Part shown: one piece after another, positions 1 to 10,910 of the stretch | Numbering within the stretch: position 1 is the first letter of the stretch | Layout: each line of letters starts with the position of its first letter | Source: Zymoseptoria tritici IPO323 | Taxonomy: Eukaryota > Ascomycota > Dothideomycetes > Mycosphaerellales > Mycosphaerellaceae | Length of the DNA stretch: 64,000 nucleotides | Reading direction: 5' to 3' | Assembly: GCF_000219625.1 (NCBI RefSeq) | Contig: NC_018210.1 | Span: forward strand, 372,001-436,000 | The notes under the pieces: model-generated | Database searches by the model: none | What the model was told of the DNA's origin: nothing | Seen by the model: the letters and a program-made list of their open reading frames with translations, nothing else | Translations under genes and position numbers: made by a program

Positions 1-1
1 C

Positions 2-517
2 CACAAAACTCACGGCCCGGTCTTCGCTTTCGAAGTCGACGGATACGGCTCCGCTTTACTCATGGACGACGCGAACCTCCCTTCCCTCCTCGCCCTTCCT
101 CTTCTCGGCTTCTTGAAGCGGGAAGAGCGAACCTACCAAAACACCCGCAAAATGATCCTCAGCAAAGCAGGAAACCCTTACTACCTCACCGGCTCCGTCT
201 TCAGCGGTATCGGCGGTCCACACGTGGGACTAAGGAATGCGTGGCCGATGAGTTTGTTGGTGCAAGCGATGACGAGCGACGATGATGAGGAGATTAGAGG
301 GTGTTTGGAGGCGGTGAAGAAGGTCAGTCCGTTGGGATTGGTGCATGAGAGCGTGAATGTGGAGGTGAAGAAGGATTTTACGAGGAGTTGGTTTGCGTGG
401 GCGAATAGCGTGTTTGCGCAGACGATTTTGGATTTGGCGGAGAGGAAGCCGCATTTGTTGTTCAAGGAGGGGAGGGGGAAGTATGTTGTTGGGGAGGAGG
501 GTGGGAAGGAAGCTTGA
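2..517 (+). CDS. GH125 exo-alpha-1,6-mannosidase, C-terminal part
   Basis: The frame is open from base 2, so this is the 3' end of a gene that begins before the window; 171 codons are visible, ending at TGA 515-517. The stretch HGPVFAFEVDGYG followed by LLMDDANLPSLL and GNPYYLTGSVFSGIGGPH is typical of the C-terminal half of glycoside hydrolase family 125 (old DUF1237). These are metal-independent exo-alpha-1,6-mannosidases of the secretory or vacuolar route that trim mannose from glycans. The last ~50 residues (TRSWFAWANSVFAQTILDL) form the closing helices of the (alpha/alpha)6 barrel. The signal peptide and most of the catalytic domain lie outside the window. Family assignment is by motif recognition; substrate is inferred from the family. 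Confidence 0.85.
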   Translation, partial: HKTHGPVFAFEVDGYGSALLMDDANLPSLLALPLLGFLKREERTYQNTRKMILSKAGNPYYLTGSVFSGIGGPHVGLRNAWPMSLLVQAMTSDDDEEIRGCLEAVKKVSPLGLVHESVNVEVKKDFTRSWFAWANSVFAQTILDLAERKPHLLFKEGRGKYVVGEEGGKEA

Positions 518-784
518 GGTTGCTGGTCGAATGTCGCTGGACGGCTGGAGTTTGTTATTGAGCGGGCATTGTAGGCGTTAGACCATAGCTCTGGTAGCAT
601 CTTCCAATATACCCCAACATCATACCTATCGTCTCGACTCGCTTGCACAAGAGTTATGCATTACACAAGCCCCGCTAGCGAAGAATTATGTCATCCCCTC
701 CAAATTTTTATGCAAACCGTCTCGAGAACTTCAGCTTTCCCGCACCAGACCTCGCTCTTGTCCACCACACCAACACACCACAAA

Positions 785-1825
785 ATGCCAATACGCAAGC
801 GAAATGAATTCCTGGATGGAGGCGACAGCGAGGAAGAGCTTGAGAATGGATCTGACTCGGACGCGGAAGAGGGAAGGGCGGCGATAGGCGGGCATGCGAA
901 TAAGAGGCGCAGGGTCGATACAGAGTCTGAGAGATCTTTGAGTGAGGTGGAGGATGAGGTGAAGGAGGAGAAGGTGGTGGAGAAGAATGCAGTGGAGGAG
1001 AAGTCTGGTAAAGGGAAGAGGGCGAAAGAGAACAAGTCGGGGAAGGGCGAGGATACTCGCTTCGACTTCAGCAATTTCGAGGATGCAGAACCTCCGGCCG
1101 ACGACCAGGACGAAGACATAGCTCAGGACGACAACGCCGACACACCTCCCACCTTACCTCTCAAACCCGCCAAAAAGTCCTCCGACCTCAAACAATACGA
1201 AGCCGCCCAACGCGCCCTCCGCAAATCCGGCGTAATCTACATCTCGCGAGTCCCACCCTTCATGAAACCCCACACGCTCAAACACCTCCTCTCGCCGCAC
1301 GCTCCCTCCGGCCTCAACCGCATCTTCCTCACCCCCGAAGACCAGATTCAACACACCAAACGCGTCAAAAACGGCGGCAACAAGAAAAAATCCTTCACCG
1401 ACGGCTGGGTCGAATTCACCTCCAAACGCGAAGCCCAACGCGCCGCGGAGCTGCTCAATGGCAACATCATCGGCGGGAAAAAGGGCGGGTTCTATCACGA
1501 TGATTTGTGGAATGTCAAGTATTTGAAAGGGTTCAAGTGGAATCATTTGACGGAGCAGGTGGCGAATGAGAATGCGGAACGGGCGGCGAGGACGAGGGAG
1601 GAGATTCGACGGACGAGGAAGGAGAATAAGGCTTTTGTGGAGGATGTGGAGAGGGGGAAGATGTTGGAGGGGATGGAGGGGAAGGCGAGGAGGAAGAAGG
1701 AGAGAGGGGGTGAGGGTGGGGAGGTGAGGAGGAGGAAGTTGGAGTTTACGCAGAGGAAGGCGAAGAGGGGTGGGGAGGAGGGGGATGGGGTGGGGAGTAG
1801 TAGGGTTTTGGGGATGATTTTTTGA
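785..1825 (+). CDS. ESF2: ESF2/ABT1-type pre-rRNA processing RNA-binding protein
   Basis: 346-residue nucleolar protein needed for early 18S pre-rRNA cleavages in the small-subunit processome (known role of yeast Esf2 and animal ABT1). An upstream in-frame ATG exists at 656, but the ATG at 785 (context CACAAAATGCC) begins the usual N-terminus MPIRKRNEFLDG, so I start there. Residues ~10-125 are acidic and low-complexity with a KRRR nuclear-localisation patch near 40. An RRM-like domain spans ~150-245 (KSGVIYISRVPPFMKPHTL, then GWVEFTSKREAQRAAELLNG). The tail after ~260 is Lys/Arg/Glu-rich, ending in QRKAKRGG. Codon use shifts from C-rich to G-rich in the last third, as in the GH125 gene before it. 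The ORF is intact, with no intron needed. Confidence 0.9.
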   Translation: MPIRKRNEFLDGGDSEEELENGSDSDAEEGRAAIGGHANKRRRVDTESERSLSEVEDEVKEEKVVEKNAVEEKSGKGKRAKENKSGKGEDTRFDFSNFEDAEPPADDQDEDIAQDDNADTPPTLPLKPAKKSSDLKQYEAAQRALRKSGVIYISRVPPFMKPHTLKHLLSPHAPSGLNRIFLTPEDQIQHTKRVKNGGNKKKSFTDGWVEFTSKREAQRAAELLNGNIIGGKKGGFYHDDLWNVKYLKGFKWNHLTEQVANENAERAARTREEIRRTRKENKAFVEDVERGKMLEGMEGKARRKKERGGEGGEVRRRKLEFTQRKAKRGGEEGDGVGSSRVLGMIF

Positions 1826-2122
1826 GGGGAGGTACGGTGTGGACGATGTTCAAGTACTGCAGGGCTTCCTGCACCCTTCTCGTTGTGATGTTCAACGGTC
1901 TGTGATTATTGTGCTGACTGACCAGTTTCTTTGGCAAGAGATTGGGCTTTTCGCTGCTCATGACGAGATAGTACGGATCAAGAGAGGCCCACAGGGAAAG
2001 CAGCGACTACGTGACACGGTTGCGGACTGACGTTGAGCACAAAAGAAAGAAGTGTTCGTCATTCGTAGGTCTATGTTGTTCATCGATTCATCCCACTCGT
2101 CATTCGTTCTTTCCTTCTTGCA

Positions 2123-2262
2123 TGCATTCGGGAATGCATTTATTCGGCAGGCATTCGTTCGGTAATGCATTCATTCGATGATGCATTCGTTCGGTGATGC
2201 ATTCGTTCGGTGATGCTTTCGTTCGTGGATGCACTCGTTCGTCGATGATGCAATCATTCATT
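2123..2262. repeat. Degenerate 16-bp tandem repeat (minisatellite)
   Basis: Repeats of a unit close to gatgcattcgttcggt run head to tail, clearest at 2178-2220, with decayed units on both sides (gcattcgggaat, gcaggcattcgttcggtaat, ggatgcactcgttcgtcgat). The unit carries the tetranucleotide core attcg/ttcg. No ORF uses it. Confidence 0.75.
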
Positions 2263-4155
2263 CATCCGTCCAATCGACATCCCAAGAAAACCTATCCTCC
2301 ATCTCCTGCTCACTTCTATGGCACCGTAGCATCGTGCAAGCGTCGACCATGAGGTGACGTAACTTGGTGATCGTCGCTGGAGGATGCTTCCGTTGCTCAT
2401 CAAGTCCCTCATGAATCAACTCATTCCATCGCTGCTCCTCGTTCTCATGGTTTCCATGGACAATGCGCCCGTGCTGTCGTCCGAAGTTGTCGATCGTCAT
2501 CGTTCATTGCTCCTTCAGTTTGATCGATGTTGTATTTGCGGTGTTCGAGAGGATTGGCCTGCAGGATCGTGATACGTCAAGCGTGAGTTCTGGATTGAGA
2601 CGGGCAATGTCGAGAGGGTTGATTGGTCTTCCGTGTCTCTCGGAACGGCGTCCAAAAGGTAGTGGTTGTGGTTGATGTCCTCAGTGGAGAAGCATTTGGC
2701 CGGTGAGCTCCTCGGTATCGATGGCGTGTTCGAGAGGCAGAGGCATTTGTGCTCTGCATGGTGGCTGTTGAGCTTGAATGCCATTTGCAGACAGTGGATG
2801 TTGGTCTAAGCAAAGATGTACAAGGCAGCGTAAGCCAGGACAACGACCGGGACAAGAGGCAACATCTTTGCTAACGGATCCGCTGTTGCAACCATCGCGA
2901 GCAAGGACCAGAAGGCGAGGCACGCCGCAGTATATGTATTTTCACCCCAGCACACTCAACAGACCCTTAAGATCCCCGTCCGGAGATGTCAAAAAGTAAG
3001 CAGCACCGGTATCCAGGTTCAAATCGTAGAATCCTTGTCTCAATCCGATCGAAAACATCCAAGTTCCCTTCCTCAACGGGTGTTGAAACACAAGGGTCCC
3101 AAGAAATCCAATCTTCAAGCCTGGGGGTCGTCGACGGAAAGTTGGAAACTGCAAAATCGCGCGAACGACAACGGGGACAAACCCAGCTATATGTAAGCTA
3201 CGGTTGTGCTCGGATCTGCCACGTCAAAAGAGAAAAAAGTATGTACCGGCGCCCGGGCGTGTCATATGCAAGGGACCTCATGACCACGCACAGCAGCTGC
3301 AGGCCTGCACGAGAGCTTCCCCTCGGCACGCGATCAAACTTGTTCGATTTTTTGGCGAGCTCTATTGGATGAATGACGAGAAGATGCGTTAGTCTACACC
3401 GCCCTCGTTGAAAAGATCGCCAACCACTAAAGCCGAGGACGTCTTGCTGCTATAGGCAGCTGGCTAGAGTTGTTCGCCGTTTGGGGCAGGTAGAAACGGC
3501 CGCTAGAGGCTGGAAGTCGAGTGAAGCTTTCGATCTTGCCCGCGGATCGAACACTCTGAGAAGTGCGGTGATGACTGACTTGCTATGGGATTGAGCGGCA
3601 TCGGCTTCGTACAATCCTCCCGTGCCTACATGGTTGCTGAGAAATTCGAGCTCGCCATTCCGTGGAAGGGTCAGAACGGAACAGCTTCTGTGGAGAAGAC
3701 CATCACGAATCGCAAGTTGTGACGCTTGAAGTATCAGCTCTGTTCGGATTGTTGACGCGAGCAGCTCGTCAAAAGCCTGAAGAGCATCGCTTTGAAGTCA
3801 TTAATGTGGATCGATGTCGCATTGTGAATACGCAATACCGGAAGTACGAAGATTGGTTTCAAAGCTGCTCCTGAGTGTGCCGAAGTGCCGACGGCGATCA
3901 TTGACATGCCGTGCCGTGCTTCCTTTGAAGAAGCTTCGACTTCACGGTTGCTTCGATTCATGGCTGTTCTCAGGAAGCTTGCTTCAATTTTGCGTCGACT
4001 GACGGCGTTTACGTTAAACTGAGTACGTAGCTGTCGCAAGTAGGCAGTCGGCCCCCACGAACTCGAGATCTGGTCCTGCCGGCTGCACGCGGACGCTATT
4101 CTCTCGACCACAAATCGAGTGCCATGCACTCAAACCTCTTCCGTGGGCAACGCAA

Positions 4156-4187
4156 GCCATGCCGTGTCGGACCGGACACGGCATGGC
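4156..4187. repeat. 32-bp palindrome, 13-bp perfect arms
   Basis: Arm gccatgccgtgtc (4156-4168), loop ggaccg (4169-4174) and the exact reverse complement gacacggcatggc (4175-4187). It lies ~240 bp past the stop codon of the RPC37 gene. There is no T-run or gene context that assigns a role; it could be a foldback in a 3' UTR, a protein-binding palindrome or a transposon scar. Confidence 0.8.
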
Positions 4188-4426
4188 GCGACTCAACCCA
4201 AGGGCTGCCATGGAGCATAGTCAACGTTGATGTCCAGTCGCACTTTTGCTGTACCGCCGTGCTGTGAAGTCCTGCGTAGAACAATGGGCCACACGGCGGC
4301 CTGCTGAATCGGAGTCAACGTCCCGCTAACGACGACTCGTGAGCGGCTCTGGATAAGCGATCAGGACTCCTGGCATTCCCATGCTGCCGGAAGTCCAGTC
4401 TGTTCAGTTCGTTGTCTTAACCAAGC

Positions 4427-5530
4427 TCAGACTCCACCTTCGGTCGCTGCGTCTGCCTCCATCTCGTCCTCATCCTCGATATTGATCGTCTCCTTGTTGT
4501 TGCCCTTCTTGGGCTGACGCTTCCTCCGCCTGGTTGGACTGTCATGTCTCGGAGTGCTGATAGCGTCCAAGAAAGCATCATTGTCCATCTCGCTCTTCAA
4601 CATCGGCGCCCCAGCAACATCTCTCACCTTCAGCTTGTCCTCAAAAGCGTCGTACGCCTCTTCATCCTCCTCGTCCACGTAATCCATCTTGATCCATGGC
4701 TCGTGTTGCGCTTCGTACAGCATCTTCTTCATTCTGTACTCAATCGTGCTTTGATCTTCCTTGTCCATCTGACGTTGTCGAAGTGTATGTGCCACGGGCT
4801 CGGGCACCGGTCCTGCTGCATCAGCTTGAGCACGCGAAGCTGCGATCCGGCCACGCTGCTCCTCAGCATCAAGGTGGTGGAAGTGAGGTCGCATTTGCAC
4901 GGTGCCTGTGAGTTTTGACAAGTGAAGCTGATCGCCTTGGAATGCACCCACGAAGTAGTATGGCTTTCCCACCTCTGCATCTCCGTCGTGACGGATGATC
5001 TGTCCGCCCAATGTTTGCGACGCATGAATCTTCCGCTCAGCTTCAGCTTGGTGGAAATTTGCAAGGTCGTTCTCAAAGTCCAATTCTCTGTCGCTCTTGT
5101 CCTTCAGAGCAGCTCGATTGTTGGCCATTGTTCGTGCTTTTGCTGGCTGAAGACCTGCCGCTGGCCCATAGGTACCAGATATATTGTGCAAATCGCGCGA
5201 CGCCCTGTTCGCGTCTCCCCACTTGAGACCCATGTACTTGTTGAAGTTCTGCTCCGTGTTGAGCTTCACATCCACTTCCATGTACCCAGCAGTCGGCTTG
5301 ATGCGCATCTCTTGCGGCGTCGCACCGAATGCTTTGCTGTAGGGTCGATTTCGAGGACGATTGGGGTACTGCAGCAGGTAAATGTGCTCCTGGAGCTCAG
5401 GTGTGAGGTAGACATCGTATTCTGCCGTGACAGGATCGTCTTCGGCCTTTACTGCTGTGGTGTGCGTTAGTCGGAGAGCAAGCTCCTCTTGACGAGGCGG
5501 TTCAGGCGATAGCAGCGACTTACGCGACAT
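4427..5530 (-). CDS. RPC37: RNA polymerase III subunit RPC37/RPC5
   Basis: Spliced gene, exons 5530-5524 and 5454-4427, giving 344 residues. The 69-bp intron (5523-5455) has donor GTAAGT directly after ATGTCGC, branch CTAAC and acceptor CACAG. It is a multiple of three without stops, so an unspliced reading looks open and could mislead. Splicing gives the N-terminus MSPVKAEDDPVTAEYDVYL followed by YLLQYPNRPRNRPYS, the conserved dimerisation region of the RPC5/RPC37 (Sin-like) family. RPC37 pairs with RPC53 in a TFIIF-like module of Pol III for initiation, termination and reinitiation in the nucleus. The C-terminus is basic then acidic (RRRKRQPKKGNN, EDEDEMEADAA). It is divergent from DDB1 with 328 bp between starts. 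Confidence 0.88.
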   Translation of the reverse strand: MSRKSLLSPEPPRQEELALRLTHTTAVKAEDDPVTAEYDVYLTPELQEHIYLLQYPNRPRNRPYSKAFGATPQEMRIKPTAGYMEVDVKLNTEQNFNKYMGLKWGDANRASRDLHNISGTYGPAAGLQPAKARTMANNRAALKDKSDRELDFENDLANFHQAEAERKIHASQTLGGQIIRHDGDAEVGKPYYFVGAFQGDQLHLSKLTGTVQMRPHFHHLDAEEQRGRIAASRAQADAAGPVPEPVAHTLRQRQMDKEDQSTIEYRMKKMLYEAQHEPWIKMDYVDEEDEEAYDAFEDKLKVRDVAGAPMLKSEMDNDAFLDAISTPRHDSPTRRRKRQPKKGNNKETINIEDEDEMEADAATEGGV

Positions 5531-5858
5531 GATGCCGCGAAGCTTTCGAGGCAACGAGTATGCTGTTGTTGTTGGAGGGAAAAAGTCTCGTGGAGAAACA
5601 GCTTCTGAGAAAGTCGCGCTTGAAATCCCCGCCTTCGCGTCGGCGTCATGAGATAGAGCTCACTTCCACTCAGTATCGTCCTATCTTCCTCCAACAATAT
5701 CTCACGAATCCCAAGAAGAACGCCCCTTTGCATACGATACAACAGCTTCCACGAAGTCATGTGAAACGATCGAATTGTAGATCAAAAGCAAACTAGAGCT
5801 GTTACGACAATCCTCATCGACCCGCATTGCCACCCTCTTCCCTTGAGCTCACATCGAC
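5531..5858. promoter_or_regulatory. Shared intergenic promoter region of RPC37 and DDB1
   Basis: 328 bp between two divergent start codons. The stretch before the DDB1 ATG is pyrimidine-rich (ccaccctcttcccttgagctcacatcgac), as is usual just upstream of fungal starts. I see no clear TATA box or named factor site. The bidirectional role is inferred from position only. Confidence 0.4.
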
Positions 5859-8800
5859 ATGGCGTACCTTGCACCGATCCATCGAGCTTCGAGCGTTCGA
5901 CATGCGATCAAACTGTCCTTCCTCGGACCAGATACTCAAGACTTGATCGTAGCCAAAGCCAACCGACTAGAGATCTGGTCCTCCAATCCACAGTTTCCCG
6001 ATGATCCTACATTATTCCTGCAGCATACCAAAGCACTCTACGGCAAGGCGACATTGCTACACAAGCTCAGACCGGCGACGAGTCCCACAGATCATCTATT
6101 CGTAGGAACAGACCGGTACAACTACCTTACCCTCAGCTGGGATGCCGAGCTTAAGGAGCTCAAGACCGAGAAGAGCTATGTCGACATTGCCGAGAAGGCA
6201 GCAAGAGACAGTCAGACTGGCGACAGAGTACACATTGATCCCACATCACGATTCATGACTTTGGAATGCTACGAGGGTGTCGTCAATATTCTGCCCATTG
6301 CACACGCAGGAAAGGGCAAGCGGAAGGCGGCGGATGATGAGATTGGTGAGCTCGCGGACCCTATACAAGTGCGGATACCAGAGTTGTTTGTGAGAAGTAC
6401 TTGCTTCTTGCACAGAAGGCAGGCCGGCGCGAAGCATGCGAAGCCAGCATTTGCTCTGATGTACGAGGACAGTCAGAATAAGGTTCGGATAAAGGTGCGA
6501 GAGTTGGAATACGGGCAGTCACTAAGGCCGAGCGAAGAGCCTTCGACTGCAGATTTGGACGAAGGCAAGGAAGTGTCTGGACAGCTGGAGCTTGGTGCCA
6601 GCCATTTAATACCACTTCCACCACCGATGTATGGCATGCTGGTCGTGGGAGAGACCAGCATTTCGTATGTCGAGGAATTCGAGCATCAGGTCAAAGAGAC
6701 GCAGCCATTGGAAGAGGCCACAGTATTCGTGGACTGGTGTCAGATTGACGATCAGAGATATGCACTTGCGGACGACTACGGCAAGCTTTATCTTCTCATG
6801 ATACAGCAGACCAGCAACGGCGAGTACTCCAGCCATCAAATCGACATTCTCGGCGAGACAAGTCGAGCGAGCACCCTGGTCTACTTGGATGAGGGCCGAG
6901 TCTTCGTTGGCAGCCACCAAGGAGACAGCCAGATCATCCAGATCTTGCCACAGAAGATTGAGGTTCTACAGACGTTCCCGAACATCGCGCCCATTTTGGA
7001 CTTCGCAGTGATGGATATGGGTAACAGAAGCTCCGATGCGCCTGTCAATGAATTCTCTAGTGGTCAGGCGAGGATTGTTACCGGCTCGGGCGCCTTCAAG
7101 GATGGAAGTCTGCGATCAGTGCGGTCTGGCGTTGGACTCGAAGATCGAGGTGATCTGGGAAGCCTGGACGCGCCCATCTCCTCGCTCTTTGCTCTGCGGT
7201 CTCGACCTGCGCCTGCCGTGGTAAATACACTTGTAGTGAGCTTTGTCTCGCATACGAGGGTGTTCGTCTTCACCGCAGAAGGCGACGTGGAGGAACAGGA
7301 GCAATATCGGGGCTTCGAGCTCGGAGAGAGCACGCTTCACGCCGGGAACCTCGCAGACGGCAGAGTCATTCAGATCACCAATTCCTCGGTGGTACTGGCT
7401 GATCAGGAAGGTGATATGGTCACCGATCGCTGGCAATCACCCAGTGGCACCTCAATCACGGCCGTCTCTGCGAATGGAAACAACATCCTCGTATCTCTCA
7501 AGGGCGCGTCTCTGCTGGTGTTGGATGTGTCGGGATCTACTATTAAGGTTCACGCACAACGCGAGTTTGGCAGTGATGAACAGGTCTCATGCATTGCCCT
7601 GTCACCTTCAATACCAACTCAGTGTGTTGCTGGCTTCTGGAAGGATGGCAAAGTGGCATTCCTGGACTTGGAGACATTGAAGACCCAGGCAAGCGAGACA
7701 GTAACAGAGGAAGACTCCCTCGCGGTACCCCGATCTCTCACCGTGGCCAAGATACTCGAGGGGCAGCCTGCTACGCTGTTTGTCGGTCTCGCGGATGGCA
7801 ATGTGGTCACATACTCGATCCAGTCGGCCAGCAATCCCTTCACCGCGCGCAAGAGCATCATTCTCGGCACACAACAAGCAAATTTTGCAGTACTGCCACG
7901 CGATAATGGTCTGGAGAATGTATTTGCCACATGCGAGCATCCATCTTTGATCTACGGCTCGGAGGGTAGAATCGTCTTTTCCGCGGTCACTGCTGAGAAT
8001 GCTACGTGCATTTGTTCGTTCGATTCATTCGAGCCATACGGCAACGCCATCGCCATTGCGTCCAACGATGAGCTCAAGATCGCAGTCGTGGACGAAGAAC
8101 GAACTACGCATGTGCAAGATCTGTTCCTCAATCAGACTGTGCGACGCATTGCATACTCCGCGGACATGAAAGCTTTCGGGCTAGGATGTATTCGACGAAC
8201 ACTTTCTGCTGGTCGAGAGGAAGTCGTGAGCTGCTTCAAGCTGGTGGATGAGATCGCGTTTAAGGAACTCGACTCTTACCAACTCAATGAAGACGAGCTT
8301 GTGGAGTCTGTTATTCGCTGCAAACTCGACGATGGATCAGGCGGCGATGCCGAGCGCTTTGTCATTGGAACAGCATATCTCGATGACCAAGATGCGAGCA
8401 ATGCGAAGGGCAGAATCCTTGTCTTGGAAGTGACCGAGGACAGGAGGTTGAAGCTTGTGACAGAGATCTCCGTCCGCGGAGCATGTCGATGCCTCGCGGT
8501 CTCGCACGGGCGAATCGTTGCGGCTTTGATCAAGACCGTAAGTCACCTCATCGAATGCGCAACGAATCGATCTAACCAATTCGCAGGTCATCATCTATTC
8601 TTTCGAGTACGAAACGCCCAGCTCACCGGCCATGGTCAAGAAAGCAGCCTACCGCACTTCCACCGCACCCATCGACATGTGTGTCACCGGCGACATAATC
8701 GCAGTCACCGATTTGATGAAGTCAATGTCCCTCGTGCAGCATACTCTCGGCCAAGCCGGCGGGCCCGACAACCTGACCGAAGTCGCTCGCCATTTCGATA

Positions 8801-9339
8801 CGCTGTGGGGAACAGCGGTGGCCAATGTGGACGAGAACATCTACCTCGAATCCGATGCCGAGGGCAATCTCGTCGTTCTCGAACACGACGTCAAAGGATT
8901 TAGCGAGGAGGATCGCAGACGACTTCGTGTGACGTCGGAAATTCTGCTCGGAGAAATGGTCAACCGCATTCGCCGGATCGATGTGTCGCCTACGCCCAAC
9001 GCGACGGTCATTCCTCGAGCTTTCCTCGCCACTGTCGAGGGATCGATCTATCTCTTCGCGCTGATCGCAGAGGGCAAGCAGGACTTGTTGATTCGCATGC
9101 AGAACAAGATGGCGGAGATGGTGCAGAGTCCGGGTCATGTTCCGTTCGCCAAGTTCAGAGGTTTCAAGACGCAGGTCAGGGATATGGGAGAGGAGGGACC
9201 GAGTCGATTTGTGGATGGCGAACTGATTGAGCGATTCCTGGATTGTGACGAGGATGTGCAGGCGGAGGTTGCAAAGGAGCTGGGTGGAGACGTGGAGGAG
9301 TTGAAGATCATGGTTGAGGGGTTGAAGAGGATTCATTGA
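5859..9339 (+). CDS. ddb1: DNA damage-binding protein 1 (DDB1), CUL4 adaptor
   Basis: Two exons, 5859-8537 and 8587-9339, encode 1,143 residues, close to the ~1,140 of animal DDB1. The 49-bp intron (8538-8586) has donor GTAAGT, branch TCTAAC and acceptor TCGCAG; without splicing the frame runs on to a stop at 8903. The N-terminus MAYLAPIHRASSVRHA and the triple beta-propeller repeats (e.g. VFVGSHQGDSQIIQI, LFVGLADGNVVTYSI) lead to the C-terminal CPSF-A region (LWGTAVANVDENIYLESDAEGNLVVLEHD). DDB1 links CUL4 ubiquitin ligase to WD40 substrate receptors in the nucleus. In Neurospora it acts with the DIM-5 complex to direct H3K9 and DNA methylation, which is notable beside a heterochromatin-like region; the link here is only suggestive. 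Confidence 0.93.
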
Positions 9340-9749
9340 TGTGGAGGAGTTGAAGAATCGAACGGCAGAAATTATTGACTTGGATCCTTCCACGAAATCC
9401 TACCGACACATGAAGCACGACTGCGGCATCCTTCCAATATTCGACCCACCAAACTCGTTCACCGGAATCGATATGAAAGCTAAAAAAAATCGGCCCTGAT
9501 CGACGCTCGGTTACACAGGATGCATACAGTGCATCTCGCATTCCACTAAGGCGGCATGGTGGAGCAGCCGAAAAGATAGAAATAGCATACACGATCATAC
9601 AGGATTCCAGGTCCCAACGAAAGATGTCGGCCCAGATTGAACTCCCTCCACTGGTAGCAAGGCAAGTACACATAAAAGCTTCCTCCCAGCTCATTCACTA
9701 GTCGTTTCATCTCCCATCTTCCCCATCTTCCCAACTCCCATCTTCAATC
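9340..9749. other. Intergenic, likely 3' UTR of DDB1 and promoter of next gene
   Basis: 410 bp with no gene. The last ~60 bp before the next ATG are strongly pyrimidine-rich (tttcatctcccatcttccccatcttccc in part), as expected for a core promoter/5' UTR of a fungal secreted-protein gene. Confidence 0.45.
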
Positions 9750-10362
9750 ATGTTGTCCTCCCTTCTCAGCCTCCTCGCTCTCAGCGCCTCCCTCATCTCC
9801 GCCGAAGAGAGCATCCCCTACAAGCTCAAAACCGAATCCGACAGCACATTCCTCTACATCACCCCCATCGACGACTGCAAATACAAAGTCTCCGCGACCG
9901 GCTACTCCGGCGCCGGCTCCAAATTCCACTGGACGGATACCCAGAACATCAACAACTCCACCATTGTGGCGACCGACTATGGTCCCAACGCCCTGCTGGA
10001 CGTCTACGCCGTGCGACGCCCGGAGTCGTTGGGTATGGCGCAAGTTTTCGTGCGCACGAACATTAGCGAGGAGGAGAGGACGTTTACGCAGCAGATCAGT
10101 ATTGCCGACTCGCAGTTGAGGTATGGAGGGTATGAGGGGGTGCCTTATGTGTTTTTCTGTGAGTATTTGTATGGGTGATGGAGGTTTGGAGAGAGGGCTT
10201 GCTGACGGTGGATGAATTATAGTCTGCAACACGGAGGTGACGGATGATTTTGTGGATCTTCCTCATACGCTGTTCATCAGGAGGTCGGACATTTGCTTGC
10301 CAGAGGGATGCTGGGATACTGTGCTGGACCTTACCAGCCAGGGATTGAGAGGCAACTCGTAG
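9750..10362 (+). CDS. Small secreted four-cysteine protein, unknown function
   Basis: Exons 9750-10158 and 10223-10362 give 182 residues. The 64-bp intron (10159-10222) has donor GTGAGT, branch GCTGAC and acceptor ATTATAG. Without splicing the protein would stop 6 codons into the intron; with splicing the frame continues to TAG 10360-10362 and gains three of its four cysteines, which supports the model. Residues 1-18 are a clear signal peptide (MLSSLLSLLALSASLISA). The cysteines are at about 43, 138, 161 and 166, allowing two disulfides, and there are two N-glycosylation sequons (NNST, NIS). I recognise no family. Size, signal and cysteines fit a secreted effector-like or cell-surface protein, but this is inference. 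It lies in a gene-sparse stretch ~2.6 kb from the RIP island. Confidence 0.72.
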
Positions 10363-10910
10363 ATGATCGACATGGCGAGGATCCCGTGAGGCTGGTGAAT
10401 ACCAATGAGGCGCTCGGGATCATCGCTACATCCGTCTCGACAGTGGACGAAGCTCATCGTTCCTACCGCTTCTTGCTTCCAGCTTTGGACAGTGGTAATC
10501 ATCCTGTACGGCAGTCAGACAATTTTCCAAGGCACCGTGTAAACATTTTCATTCGACTCATATGTACTACCACGCTTTCGCAGCGATGTGCGCGTCTCTT
10601 CGGATAGCATGACTGCCCTGTCAATTGTCCCGTGAAGAAATTGGTGCGACTTGACGGCACTTTGCAATGAAGAGTGGTCCATTTTACTACAATCAAGGCT
10701 GTTTCAACCACGTACTGTCACATCCATCTGCTATATACAAGTCGTATCTAACCAGGAGTGCTCGCGGCGTGAGCAACCATCTACTCTCCCTGTTCGCTGT
10801 GTCGAAAGTAAAATGGTGCCTGAGGCTCCACTTGCTTAGTCATGACATTCACTCACACGCAACGTGCCTTCCTTTTATACATTCAACATCGGCCAACACG
10901 ACCAGGACAT
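10363..10910. other. Intergenic region between convergent genes
   Basis: 548 bp between the stop of the small secreted protein and the stop of the aldehyde dehydrogenase on the other strand. Only short ORFs without family features; CpA/TpG are normal here, so no RIP. Confidence 0.5.

Larger units (their letters stand above)
1826..4426. other. Intergenic region without a supportable gene
   Basis: 2.6 kb with only short overlapping ORFs (under 130 codons) that show no recognisable family or domain. It contains the 16-bp tandem repeat at 2123-2262 and the perfect-arm palindrome at 4156-4187, listed separately. Base composition keeps CpA and TpG, so it is not RIP-mutated. Confidence 0.6.

Noticed and set aside
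656..784. Upstream 43-codon extension of ESF2
   Set aside because: In frame, but not conserved-looking and with weaker start context than the ATG at 785, which begins the usual basic N-terminus.
2942..3392. Overlapping ORFs of 60-128 codons in the 1.8-4.4 kb gap
   Set aside because: No domains, no convincing splice partners, no codon bias shared with neighbouring genes.
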